In this document: one piece after another, positions 25,940-35,500 of the stretch
Position numbering within the stretch: the stretch's first letter is position 1
Layout: every line of letters starts with the position of its first letter
Translations under genes and position numbers: made by a program
The notes under the pieces: generated by a model
Database searches by the model: none
What the model saw: only the letters and a program-made list of their open reading frames with translations
What the model was told of the DNA's origin: nothing
Source: SMAG-U1939 sp035763125
GTDB lineage: Bacteria; Chloroflexota; Ktedonobacteria; Ktedonobacterales; JADMIN01
Length of the DNA: 52,291 nucleotides
Assembly (NCBI GenBank): GCA_035763125.1
Contig: DASUBU010000282.1
Span: forward strand, 1 to 52,291
Direction of reading: 5' to 3'

Positions 25940-26668
25940 CTACCACTCCGGCAGGCGCTTCAGCGCTGGCGGCTGCACCATCGGCAGGTAATGGAACCCC
26001 TCGGCGTACTCCACGCCGCGCTCCTGGCCCACCGTTCGCGCGCGCATGCGGATGCGCTCGGCCAGTCCCTCCATACGGATCTGGCTGGTATGCGCCAGCA
26101 GCGCCTCGATCTTCGTGTCTATCGTCGAGCTGATATCTACCCAGTAGTTCGCGTCGTCGCTGGCGAAGAGGTAGACGTTATGGACACGATGCTCCGCCAG
26201 GCCGCCGGTGAGCTGCTCGGGATAGTACATGTGATCGCGGGCGGCGGCGACCGCGTCGAGTGCCGTCTGGCCCACCGCGCGGTGATCGGGATGGATCTGG
26301 TAGCGCGCCCAGGGATCGAAGGTCAGCACGACGTCCGGCCGGCCCTGGCGAATGACGAGCGCCAGCTCGCGGCGGAAAGGGATGTTGACCTCAACCTCGC
26401 CATCGTGGTGGCGCAGGAACGTCACCTCTTCCACGCCCAGAATACGTGCCGCGGCCTGCTGCTCCGCCTCGCGGGTGGCGGCAAGCTGCTCCGGCGTGGC
26501 ATGTGGATCATCACTGCCCTTGTCGCCGCTGGTCGCCAGCACATACTGCGCGCGGTAGCCGCTCTGGACGAAGCGCGCAATCGTGCCGGAACAGATGAAC
26601 TCGGCATCGTCAGGGTGGGCGAAGATTGCCATCACACGTGGGCGGGCATCGGTGAATTCTGCGGTCAT
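25940..26668 (-). CDS. PIG-L/LmbE-family N-acyl deacetylase
   Basis: A 242-residue zinc-dependent deacetylase fold. The metal/catalytic motif is MAIFAHPDDAEFICSGTIA near the N-terminus, with the second His in YQIHPDHRAVGQTAL; Asp of HPDD is the presumed base. The family removes acetyl groups from GlcNAc-type substrates (for example MshB, BshB, GlcNAc-PI deacetylase). The substrate here cannot be told. ATG 26668 has GGAAG five bases upstream; the frame is open further to 26716 without a site. Probably co-transcribed with purD downstream; divergent from the RocB-like gene across 164 bp. Confidence 0.9.
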   Translation of the reverse strand: MTAEFTDARPRVMAIFAHPDDAEFICSGTIARFVQSGYRAQYVLATSGDKGSDDPHATPEQLAATREAEQQAAARILGVEEVTFLRHHDGEVEVNIPFRRELALVIRQGRPDVVLTFDPWARYQIHPDHRAVGQTALDAVAAARDHMYYPEQLTGGLAEHRVHNVYLFASDDANYWVDISSTIDTKIEALLAHTSQIRMEGLAERIRMRARTVGQERGVEYAEGFHYLPMVQPPALKRLPEW

Positions 26669-26832
26669 CTCAACTTCCAGTCCTCTTGATTCCAGCGTGC
26701 GGGAGACACTGCGCATACATCGCCAGCATAGCAGCCTCGGCGCGGGCGGGGCAAGGTTCGCCGTGGCGGTACGTGCGGTATGCTAGGCTTGCGCGGCGTG
26801 GAAGGGTGACGATGAGGGAGAGGAGCCTGGCA

Positions 26833-28521
26833 ATGGCGGCGACGAGTGACTTCGACACGGAGTGGTTCGCAGAGGTGAAGGCGGCGACCGAGCGGCTGGT
26901 GCGCATTCGCAGCGTCAGCCCAAGCTCCGGCGAGAATGCCGTCGCGGAGGAGGTGCTGCGGCTGCTGCGCGAGGATGGTCTCGACCGCACCTACACCGCC
27001 ATCGGCCTCGACGCGATTGAGGGCGATCCCCACGGCCGTCAGAACGCCTACGCCTTCATCCGCGGCAAGAGTTCGCGCACGGTGGTCCTGCTCGGTCACA
27101 TTGATACCGTCGGCACCGAGGATTACGGCCCACTCGAACGATACGCGACGGAGCCGGAGGAATTGGCGGTGCGCGCGGAGGCGCTCGCCCAACTGGCGCC
27201 GGAGATTCGCGCCGACCTGGCGGCGGAGCCGGGTGATTGGGCCTTCGGGCGTGGCATCGTAGATATGAAGAGCGGCGTGGCCGTCAATATCGCCGTCATG
27301 CGCCGCTTCGCCCGCGCCGCAGGCGCCGAGCTTCCGCCGCTCTCGCTCGTCCTGCTTGCCACGCCAGACGAGGAGAACGAGTCGGCCGGGGTGCTTCAGG
27401 CGGTACGCTTCCTGCTGCGGCTGCGCGCCGAGCATGGCCTGGAGTACGCGGGCGCGATCAATACCGACTACACGACCTCGCTCTATCCGGGCGACCCGTA
27501 CTGGCGTATCTACACAGGCACGATTGGCAAGCTGCTGCCAAGCTTCCTGGTGATTGGCAAAGAGTCTCACGTTGGCGCGCCCTTCGATGGGCTGGACGCC
27601 AACCTGCTGGCCGCGGCGCTGATTGCGGACCTGAGCATGGACCCCGAGCTGTGCGACGCCGTGCGGGGGCAGATTGCCGCGCCACCGGTCACGCTGCACG
27701 CCACCGACCTGAAGGACACCTACAACGTCCAGCTTCCCTTCGCCACCTACTTCTATCTCAACGTGCTAACACTGACGAGCAGCCCAGGCGAGTTGCTGGA
27801 GACGCTGCGCGGACGGGCCGCGCGCGCACTGGCGGCGGCGCTGGGGCGGGTGGACGAGGCCGAGCGGCGCTGGCTGGAGCGCGCAGGCGAATCGGACCGC
27901 GCGACAGCCGTGAACCCACGAAGCGGCACGGTGCTGACCTATGCGCAGCTCTTCGCGGAGACTGCGGGCGCGCTTGGCGAGCAGACAGTGGCCGCCGCGC
28001 TGGCGGAGGAGTGGGAACGCTGGCCAGCGAGTCTGGACAAGCGCGAGCGCAGCCTACATCTCGTCCACCGGCTGTGGCGCCTCTCGGGCAAGAGCGGCCC
28101 GGCGGTTGTGCTCTACTACTCGCCGCCGTACTATCCGAGCGTCGCCGCGGCTCCGTGCGCGCTGCACGAGGCAGTCGGCGCGGTCGCCGCGGCACACCTT
28201 GATCTTAGCCTGAAGATAGACGAGTTCTTTCCGTTCCTCTCAGACATGAGCTACCTGCGCCTCGATCCCGGCACTGATGTGGCCGCGCTGACAGAGAACC
28301 TGCCCGTCTGGCGCCAGCCTGACGCGCCGCCGCGCCCCGGCTCGTACAGCCTGCCACTGGCCGAGATCGCTGCGCTCGATCTGTCGGTGGTAGACCTTGG
28401 CCCGTATGGCAAGGGGGCACACCAGCGGGGCGAGCGCCTGCAGATGCCGCGCTCCTACGGCTGGCTGCCGCAGCTCGTCTACGAGGTGATCGAGCGGCTG
28501 GCCGACCTGTCGGGGCGGTAA
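26833..28521 (+). CDS. rocB: RocB-like M20-family peptidase
   Basis: A 562-residue M20 metallopeptidase-fold protein with the length and blocks of Bacillus RocB (566 aa, arginine utilisation locus): VLLGHIDTVGTEDYGPLE (metal His and Asp), FGRGIVDMKSGVAVNIAVM (bridging Asp), LLATPDEENESAGVL (general-base Glu and metal Glu), TDYTTSLYPGDPYWRIYTGT, KLLPSFLVIGKESHVG, TYNVQLPF, LYYSPPYYPSV, and FFPFLSDMSYLRLDPGTD. It probably hydrolyses a peptide or amide bond; RocB's exact substrate is not settled. ATG 26833 is preceded by GAGAGGAG. A -10-like TATGCT at 26779-26784 lacks a clear -35. Confidence 0.88.
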   Translation: MAATSDFDTEWFAEVKAATERLVRIRSVSPSSGENAVAEEVLRLLREDGLDRTYTAIGLDAIEGDPHGRQNAYAFIRGKSSRTVVLLGHIDTVGTEDYGPLERYATEPEELAVRAEALAQLAPEIRADLAAEPGDWAFGRGIVDMKSGVAVNIAVMRRFARAAGAELPPLSLVLLATPDEENESAGVLQAVRFLLRLRAEHGLEYAGAINTDYTTSLYPGDPYWRIYTGTIGKLLPSFLVIGKESHVGAPFDGLDANLLAAALIADLSMDPELCDAVRGQIAAPPVTLHATDLKDTYNVQLPFATYFYLNVLTLTSSPGELLETLRGRAARALAAALGRVDEAERRWLERAGESDRATAVNPRSGTVLTYAQLFAETAGALGEQTVAAALAEEWERWPASLDKRERSLHLVHRLWRLSGKSGPAVVLYYSPPYYPSVAAAPCALHEAVGAVAAAHLDLSLKIDEFFPFLSDMSYLRLDPGTDVAALTENLPVWRQPDAPPRPGSYSLPLAEIAALDLSVVDLGPYGKGAHQRGERLQMPRSYGWLPQLVYEVIERLADLSGR

Positions 28522-28564
28522 TCAGGGCGCGAACCACTGTGTGCCGGGCCCGTGCCTATCGCGT

Positions 28565-28879
28565 TCAGAGATGCGCCTCGGCGCAGCGCACCCCGGTGGG
28601 CCCCACGATGGCGCCGTGCAGCGTGCCACCGGGCAGGTCCAGCTCGTCGCCAGGCGCGAGGTCAGCGTGCTCTCCGGTGGCCGGCAGCGTGAAGCGAATG
28701 CTGCCGCTCAGGCAGACCAGATGCTTGCGGAAGGCATGGGTGTGGACGGCATACGTGTCGCCGGGCGCATTGCCCCAGGTGGAGTACCCGCGCCCGCTCG
28801 CGCGCAGTCGCACCAGCAGCGCCTCAGGGTCGGGCGGAATCGAACCCTGCCAGCGAGTGACGGTAACATGCTCAGACAT
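28565..28879 (-). CDS. Small cupin-domain protein
   Basis: A 104-residue single-domain cupin. Motif 1 is seen as GDTYAVHTHAFRKHLVCLSG (two His and a Lys where the Glu often sits) and motif 2 as LAPGDELDLPGGTLHGAIVG (His near the end). The metal ligand set is therefore at least three His. The N-terminal 25 residues (HVTVTRWQGSIPPDPEALL) are an extra strand-helix. Such small cupins range from isomerases to sensors; role unknown. ATG 28879 has GGGGG six bases upstream. It converges with the RocB-like gene. Confidence 0.85.
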   Translation of the reverse strand: MSEHVTVTRWQGSIPPDPEALLVRLRASGRGYSTWGNAPGDTYAVHTHAFRKHLVCLSGSIRFTLPATGEHADLAPGDELDLPGGTLHGAIVGPTGVRCAEAHL

Positions 28880-29007
28880 AGGTAGCCCCCTGCGGTTTAC
28901 GTGCCGTGCTACACTCAGAAACAGCGGGTCAGATGCTGCCGATGGACGCCACGCCTGCGGCTGCATTGCCAAAGACAGCGATTCCACAGAAAAGGGGAAA
29001 GTCACCG

Positions 29008-29331
29008 ATGGAGATGGTGCGTGAAGTCGTGCCGTTGTTGATTGGCGGGGTGCTGCCGCCGGTGCTGATGTTTGCTATGCGGCCGGCGCGCTCCGGAATC
29101 CTGCGCTTCCTGATCGCGTTTGTCCCGGCGATTGTGCTCGGCGCCTGCGCCAGCTTTCTTAACGGCGAGCTGGCCGGCGATCTTCCCGAAGCACTTTTTG
29201 CCGTAATCGTGGACACTTCGCTCGTCTACACCGGCTCCCAGATTGCCTATCACCTCATCTGGAAGCCCCTGTTCAATCTGCGACCCAGCAGCGATGTCGC
29301 CCTGAGCGGCGAATCCGCATCGCGGGGATAG
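29008..29331 (+). CDS. Small membrane protein of unknown function
   Basis: A 107-residue protein with about three hydrophobic segments: VVPLLIGGVLPPVLMFAM, ILRFLIAFVPAIVLGACASF and ALFAVIVDTSLVYTGSQIAYHL, with a short polar tail. The overall layout is holin-like or similar to small bacterial inner-membrane proteins, but I recognise no family. ATG 29008 is preceded by AAAGGGGAAA; the frame is open back to 28906 with weaker starts. It is divergent from the cupin gene. Confidence 0.65.
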   Translation: MEMVREVVPLLIGGVLPPVLMFAMRPARSGILRFLIAFVPAIVLGACASFLNGELAGDLPEALFAVIVDTSLVYTGSQIAYHLIWKPLFNLRPSSDVALSGESASRG

Positions 29332-29352
29332 GCGCGCCATATCTATCTGCAT

Positions 29353-30366
29353 CTAGCCGGCGCCCTGGCGAAGATCGTCGAGCGCCGGCACGTTGTGTAA
29401 TGTGGTCGCGGCCAGGACCGCCTTGACCACCGCGCGTGCGAGCGTCCGCGCGGCCAGCGCGCCCACCTGTGCCAGCGCAACCGGCCAGCCAGTGGACAGC
29501 GCCGCCGGAATGTCGCGCGCCGTTGAGAGCGCGAAGACCACATCGCCGTCCAGTGGCGTGTGCGCCGGCCGGATGCTGAGCGCCAGACCGTCGTGAGCCA
29601 TACCGGCGAGCTTGGCGAGCTCCGCCTTGCCCCAGGGCGCGTCGGTGGCGATCACGGCGAGAGTGGTGTTGGCGCCAGGGACGGTTGCTGAAGCCGGCAC
29701 CGGCGGCTCGGCTCCGGCGGTCCGATCGTCCGCCAGCGAGCCGGTGCCGTGCGGGCTGCGCGCGCCAGCCAGCAGCCGGCCCGTTTCATCGTAGACGTCA
29801 CCATAACCGTTGACGGCTACGAGCGCCCCAAGGGTGAAGCCCTCCGGCGTACGCGCACTGGCACTGCCCAGTCCGCCTTTCATCGCCAGCGCCAGGCCGC
29901 CGGATTTGCCAACGGTCGCGCCGGTTCCTGCACCCACCGAACCCAGAGCTACCGGCCCCCGCGCCGCAGCCTCGACCGCTCGCATGCCAGCCGCCGCATC
30001 CGGCCACACATCGTTGCTTCCCAGGCTCAGATCGAAGAGCGCCGCCGCCGGCACAATGGGCACACGCGCGACCCCCGCGTCGAATCCAATGCCACGCGCA
30101 GCGAGCGCGCGCATCACGCCATCCGCCGCGGCCAGCCCGAAGGCGCTGCCGCCAGAGAGCAACACGGCATGCACTTCGCGCATGAAGCACAGCGGCGAGA
30201 GCAGATCAGTCTCACGGGTGGCGGGCGCGCCGCCGCGCACGTCCACCGCACCGAGCGCGGGCCACTCCGCCATCACCACTGTGCAGCCGGTGCCGGCTTC
30301 GAGCTGGGTGTCGGATCCGACGCGGATGCCAGGCACGTCACAGATGTCGTCGTGGAGAGTCGGCAT
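29353..30366 (-). CDS. P1-family peptidase (DmpA/BapA aminopeptidase type)
   Basis: A 337-residue Ntn-fold-like P1 peptidase. Family blocks: DVPGIRVGSDTQLEAGTGCTVV at the N-terminus, ETDLLSPLCFMREVHAVLLSGGSAFGL, GSVGAGTGATVGK, MKGGLGSAS, and the autoprocessing site at PGANTTLAVIATDAPWGKAE, where Thr should become the N-terminal nucleophile of the beta chain. Characterised members are L-aminopeptidase/D-amidase/esterase or beta-aminopeptidases. Length is normal. Start at 30366; on the minus strand a TATGCT at about 30430 is preceded by TTGACT with a short 14-bp spacer, a doubtful promoter. Confidence 0.9.
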   Translation of the reverse strand: MPTLHDDICDVPGIRVGSDTQLEAGTGCTVVMAEWPALGAVDVRGGAPATRETDLLSPLCFMREVHAVLLSGGSAFGLAAADGVMRALAARGIGFDAGVARVPIVPAAALFDLSLGSNDVWPDAAAGMRAVEAAARGPVALGSVGAGTGATVGKSGGLALAMKGGLGSASARTPEGFTLGALVAVNGYGDVYDETGRLLAGARSPHGTGSLADDRTAGAEPPVPASATVPGANTTLAVIATDAPWGKAELAKLAGMAHDGLALSIRPAHTPLDGDVVFALSTARDIPAALSTGWPVALAQVGALAARTLARAVVKAVLAATTLHNVPALDDLRQGAG

Positions 30367-30691
30367 AAGAGCCTCCGCTGGTCCGTCACAGAGGGAGAGC
30401 GATTGATCCTGGGTCGCCCTGTGGCGAACAGCATAGGGCGCTGACCGCGAGTCAACCCGTTTGCCAAGGACAGGGGCGGCCAGTGCAACATTGGGTCATG
30501 TCGTGCGCGCTCTCCACACTATGCAAAGCGCAAGACGACATACGCAAGGGGACGCTGGTTGCCCCAGACCACCAGATGAGCAGCACGAGTGGAATCTCAG
30601 CGGCGACAACATCGCACGCTCGGTGGAAGCTAGATGCCATCTGCCTCCCCCTGCTGTGATACTGTTGAGATGCCGAGTCTTGGTTACAGCC

Positions 30692-30720
30692 TTGACATAT
30701 GCCGGCCCTCATGGTAGGCT
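30692..30720 (+). promoter_or_regulatory. Promoter of a candidate small transcript
   Basis: TTGACA (30692-30697), exactly 17 bp, then TAGGCT (30715-30720), predicting a start near 30727. The -35 is perfect and the -10 has the xxxxCT end seen at other promoters in this window. Upstream, 30367-30691 contains no supported gene. Confidence 0.55.
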
Positions 30721-30821
30721 GAAAGTGTTCCACAAGGGACGAGAAGGCAACGGCCATAAGGCCACGACCTTCGATGGCCGCAAGGCCATGGTCATTGAGA
30801 ACAGGGAAAGGAGACGAACCC

Positions 30822-30878
30822 ATGTTCCCAATGAAGAAGCCGATTCGCCTCCTGATAATGGTATTCCAGATTGACTAG
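30822..30878 (+). CDS. 18-residue small protein or leader peptide
   Basis: The peptide is MFPMKKPIRLLIMVFQID: basic N-terminus, hydrophobic middle, acidic end. It is supported by a near-ideal AAAGGAG (30807-30813) eight bases before the ATG, a clear promoter 100 bp upstream and a terminator 210 bp downstream. It could be a small membrane-associated peptide, a toxin-like peptide or a leader peptide whose translation controls the hairpins around it. There is no downstream gene on the same strand before the terminator, which argues against classical attenuation. Confidence 0.45.
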   Translation: MFPMKKPIRLLIMVFQID

Positions 30879-31087
30879 GCGGGCCCGTGAACGCGGGCCA
30901 TGCAGGGTCGGTCGGAACCAGGATCTGAATTGACTTCCGCTCTACAGGTTCCACTGTAGCAGCGCAAGGATCAGTACCTACTTGCTGGCAGATCAAGTGT
31001 AACGAGCCGATCCGGCGGGCGACTGGGGCGCGCTGTTTTGCGTCTCGTTTCTACATCCTAGTGGAACGCCCGAGCATTCGTAAACGT

Positions 31088-31122
31088 GCGGGACTGGTCG
31101 ACGCGGGCCAGTCCCGCTTTTT
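31088..31122 (+). terminator. Strong intrinsic terminator
   Basis: GCGGGACTGG (31088-31097), a 10-base loop, CCAGTCCCGC (31108-31117) and then TTTTT. A perfect 10-bp GC-rich stem with T-tract, the clearest factor-independent terminator in the window. It ends the plus-strand unit starting near 30727; the next gene is on the opposite strand. Confidence 0.9.
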
Positions 31123-31146
31123 GTGTCTGCGCGCCGTGAGCCGCGC

Positions 31147-32034
31147 TCAGCCCGCCTCCCTTGCGTCAACCGACCATCGCATCGCCGCCACGCGCCGGTA
31201 CGCGCGCTGTGCCCAGACGTTGTAGCGAAACGCCGGGGGGACTGCGGGCAGCACCCGCCGCAATCCCGCCGTCCCCGCATCCAGCAGCCACTGCCGGCGA
31301 TCATCCCAGGCCAACCCGTAGATCTCGCGCATGCGCTCCGGCAGCCAGCCAATCGTCGCCTCGCCGCCGAGCGCGAACGCTGGCCGCAGCACGAACGGCA
31401 CTGGTATGCGCAACACTGCGCGGGCCACCGCGTGGGCGTCCGGAGTCGCTGCCAGCGCATCGCTATTCAGCATGTCCGCCACATATGCCTCGAGATCGGC
31501 CAACGTCGGCGGAATGTGCTTCTCCGGCAGCCCCAAGAGGCGCACACTGCGCTTGGACTCCTGGTAGTACGTCTCCCAGTCCGCCTCAGACAGACGCCCC
31601 ACCACCAGCGGATACATGTAGCGCGCCGTGTCTACCAGCGTCGCGAAGACCCACAGCAGTAGATCGGGCTGGCGCGCCTGATATGATGTACCTACAGCGT
31701 ACCCGCCGGCAGGTACGTCGAGCGTGCCGGTGACGCCCGCGTGCAGCCGGTTGACGTGCCGCGCTGCCTCTCGGGCCTCGCGGCACGTCCCGAACACCGT
31801 GCGCTGTGTCAGGTCGAGCGTCGCGTACGCCCGCGCCCACGGGTCGCTGGCGTACGCGCTATGCTGCCCTACTCCTGCTGCCACCAGCGGATGCGCCAAC
31901 TGCATCAGCACCGCGCGCCCGCCGCCCAGCACCAGCGCCCGCTCGCGCGCCACGCGCCACATCACACTCTCAGGCCCAAAGTATCCTTCCAGCTCCGCCC
32001 GCTCAGCATCATCACAAGGGCGCGCCGTGCCCAT
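31147..32034 (-). CDS. MpaB/DUF2236-family (rubber oxygenase-like) protein
   Basis: A 295-residue member of the DUF2236/ER-bound oxygenase MpaB-like family. Landmarks: FGPESVMWRVARERALVLGGG, then AVLMQLAHPLVAAGVGQHSAY with the conserved His/Pro that contacts heme in latex-clearing protein relatives, DPWARAYATLDLTQRTVFGT, VNRLHAGVTGT, and the C-terminal WDDRRQWLLDAG. Members act as heme-dependent oxygenases or are uncharacterised. There is no signal peptide, so it is cytoplasmic or membrane-associated. ATG 32034 is preceded by GAGGAG six bases upstream; the frame is open to 32190 but without a better site. Confidence 0.85.
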   Translation of the reverse strand: MGTARPCDDAERAELEGYFGPESVMWRVARERALVLGGGRAVLMQLAHPLVAAGVGQHSAYASDPWARAYATLDLTQRTVFGTCREAREAARHVNRLHAGVTGTLDVPAGGYAVGTSYQARQPDLLLWVFATLVDTARYMYPLVVGRLSEADWETYYQESKRSVRLLGLPEKHIPPTLADLEAYVADMLNSDALAATPDAHAVARAVLRIPVPFVLRPAFALGGEATIGWLPERMREIYGLAWDDRRQWLLDAGTAGLRRVLPAVPPAFRYNVWAQRAYRRVAAMRWSVDAREAG

Positions 32035-32206
32035 TCGTCGCTCCTCTTCCCCCAACCGCGCGGTGCAAGACCAGCAGCCGCGCGGCCCCTCCAGTTTCCC
32101 GAATCCACTTCTTATTGTAGGCCGCCACCAATGGAGGAGCACGCACTTGAGGTGCAGGCTCGACGCACAACAGGCAGGGCAGTTCGTCACTCACGGTCAG
32201 AGAGCG

Positions 32207-32530
32207 CTACCGCACGGGACGATGAGGATGCAGCTCGACGAGTGTATAGACCAGATCACGCAGGTGCTTCCCGCACTGCGGACTTTCCAGATGGTCGTTC
32301 AGCCGCGTCCTATCGCCAGGGCAGTACCATCGCAGTCCACCATGCAACTGCCGAGAATACAACAGGAGTGACGATTGAAGAGTGCTCGCCATGCCGGAGC
32401 CATACCGCTTCTCGAGGACCTCCCGCAACTGCGGTGACAGCGGCATATCCCCTGGCTCACAGTAGAGTTCAATATGGCCCGATAGCGATTGGCGCACGGT
32501 CAATAGTTTCCCACACTTCGGGCAGTACAT
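32207..32530 (-). CDS. Small zinc-ribbon-like protein
   Basis: A 107-residue protein. It opens with a zinc-knuckle MYCPKCGKLLTVRQSLSGHIE and a matching CEPGD, then a helical middle (LSPQLREVLEKRYG) and a second half-site, LRWYCPGDRTRL...SPQCGKHLRDLVY. The two CPxC/C-x-x-D-type pairs suggest one zinc ribbon split by an insertion or two small sites. GGAGGGGAT precedes the ATG at 32530. It follows lepA's strand but lies downstream of it, so may be a second gene of that transcript (36-bp gap). Function unknown. Confidence 0.7.
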   Translation of the reverse strand: MYCPKCGKLLTVRQSLSGHIELYCEPGDMPLSPQLREVLEKRYGSGMASTLQSSLLLYSRQLHGGLRWYCPGDRTRLNDHLESPQCGKHLRDLVYTLVELHPHRPVR

Positions 32531-32565
32531 ATCCCCTCCCCGGATGCCGGAACTGGTGAGCGCCC

Positions 32566-34371
<1,806 letters not shown>

Positions 34372-34472
34372 GCGGATATGTTACGCGAGCTGCGCGGCGA
34401 GAAGCGATGAGAACGACGCACGGCGCGGTCGCGTTGTCCTTTCAAATGAGGTGAGCGTGGAGCGCGGACACA

Positions 34473-34511
34473 GAAAAGACCTGTCGCGCCCGGTAGATGC
34501 GTCGCGACAGG
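34473..34511 (-). terminator. Intrinsic terminator of dapB
   Basis: On the minus strand, stem CCTGTCGCG (34503-34511) / CGCGACAGG (34480-34488), a 14-base loop and a TCTTTTC tail. It lies 68 bp past the dapB stop and 100 bp before lepA, so lepA needs its own promoter in the remaining gap, which I could not identify. Confidence 0.7.
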
Positions 34512-34578
34512 CGGGAGCCTTACGCATTATACCGCTTCCGAACGCGCGGAGGGTGGCGAGGATGATGCCAGAGAGCGT

Positions 34579-35403
34579 TCAGGCCTCGAACAACAGGCGA
34601 TCGAGACCACGGACCAGCCCCGTCGTGCGCAGCACCGCGCGCACGGCAAGCAGCGTACCGGCGACATACGGCTCGGCTCCGGCGCCCGCATCATGCCGGA
34701 GGGTCAGGCGCTCGTCAGGCAGGCCGAACACCGCCTCGAACGCGATGACGTAGCCAGGCAGGCGGATCGAATGGACCTGCGTGCCCTCGATCGTCGCGCC
34801 ACGGGTCGCGGGGGCGCCATGGGTCTGCGCGATAGGTACCTCGATATGTGGCTGTGCCACGCGCCCGAGCTCCTCGGCCAGCTCGCGCACGGTCCCGCTG
34901 GGCGCGTCCATCTTGTGGGCGTGCGCGTAATCTATGAGCTCCCAGGAGGGCAGGTACTTGGCGGCCAACAGGGCGAAGTGCTTCGCCAGCGCGGCGGTGA
35001 GCGAGAAATTCCCGGCCGCGATGACGCCCACGTTGCGCTCCCTGGCCGCACGGTCGATCTCGTCGTAGTCGGCCGCCGTGAGTCCCGATGTGCCGACGAC
35101 GACCCGGACTCCAAGGGCCAGTGCGGCAAGGACATTCGATTTCACAGCGTCAGGCCGGGTGTAGTCAATGAGCACGTCTGTCGGCATGCGCAGCGCTTCT
35201 TCCACCGTGGGCGCGATGCGGACGCCGACAGCCGGCAGGCCGAGAGCTTCGCCGATATCACCATCCGCCTGTTGACGCGCGACGGCACCTACCAGCGCGA
35301 ACTCAGCCTCGGCGTCTGCGGATGCGGCGGCCGACAAGATATGGCGGGTGACCGCACCGCCGGCCCAGCCAGTCGCCCCGGCGACGCAGACTCGAATAGC
35401 CAT
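34579..35403 (-). CDS. dapB: 4-hydroxy-tetrahydrodipicolinate reductase
   Basis: A 274-residue NAD(P)H-dependent reductase of lysine/diaminopimelate synthesis. The N-terminal Rossmann motif is VCVAGATGWAGGAVTRHIL, with the GTSGL loop (VVVGTSGLTAADYDEIDRA) and AGNFSLTAALAKHFA. The substrate motif reads YAHAHKMDAPSGTVRELAEEL: the Lys and DAPSGT are intact but the usual E-HH-xx-K is altered to HAHK, making this a divergent DapB. It also ends with the RHDAGAGAEPYVAGTLLAVR block typical of the family. ATG 35403 has GGGAGGCG upstream. No other dap genes are adjacent. Confidence 0.85.
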   Translation of the reverse strand: MAIRVCVAGATGWAGGAVTRHILSAAASADAEAEFALVGAVARQQADGDIGEALGLPAVGVRIAPTVEEALRMPTDVLIDYTRPDAVKSNVLAALALGVRVVVGTSGLTAADYDEIDRAARERNVGVIAAGNFSLTAALAKHFALLAAKYLPSWELIDYAHAHKMDAPSGTVRELAEELGRVAQPHIEVPIAQTHGAPATRGATIEGTQVHSIRLPGYVIAFEAVFGLPDERLTLRHDAGAGAEPYVAGTLLAVRAVLRTTGLVRGLDRLLFEA

Positions 35404-35500
35404 ACCGCACGCCTCCCACTCGTCTCTGACCCCGAACTCACGCACAACAGTCTATGGGTTGAGCCGATTCTACCACGCACCAACACGTGATCCCGCCAGT

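Larger units (their letters stand above)
30727..31122 (+). ncRNA. Candidate structured transcript with short ORF (unnamed)
   Basis: A ~396-nt unit bounded by a promoter and an intrinsic terminator, with no long ORF in a gene-like frame. The 5' leader has two hairpins: GGCC-ATAA-GGCC (30752-30763), and a helix GACC/GGTC enclosing a TTCG bulge and ATGGCC-GCAA-GGCCAT (30766-30793) with a GNRA tetraloop. Four GGCC blocks could re-pair, allowing alternative folds. After the 18-codon ORF come GGCCCG-TGAACG-CGGGCC (30882-30899) and CTACAG/CTGTAG (30942-30959). I compared it by eye with c-di-GMP, guanidine, T-box, RNase P, tmRNA and SRP patterns and none fits. It may be a regulatory RNA, a leader-peptide RNA or a small-protein mRNA. 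Confidence 0.4.

Noticed and set aside
30727..30800. Known riboswitch (c-di-GMP GEMM, guanidine, T-box) in the orphan leader
   Set aside because: The conserved core strings of these classes are absent, and no gene on the same strand follows before the terminator.
30461..30874. 137-codon plus-strand frame and a 123-codon minus-strand frame in the orphan region
   Set aside because: Both start at weak codons without ribosome sites, cross the clear promoter at 30692 and show no protein-like pattern.
30727..31122. tmRNA, RNase P RNA or SRP RNA
   Set aside because: Length fits tmRNA or RNase P, but the tRNA-like ends, the tag reading frame, the AGGAAAGTCC core and the SRP loop are not found.
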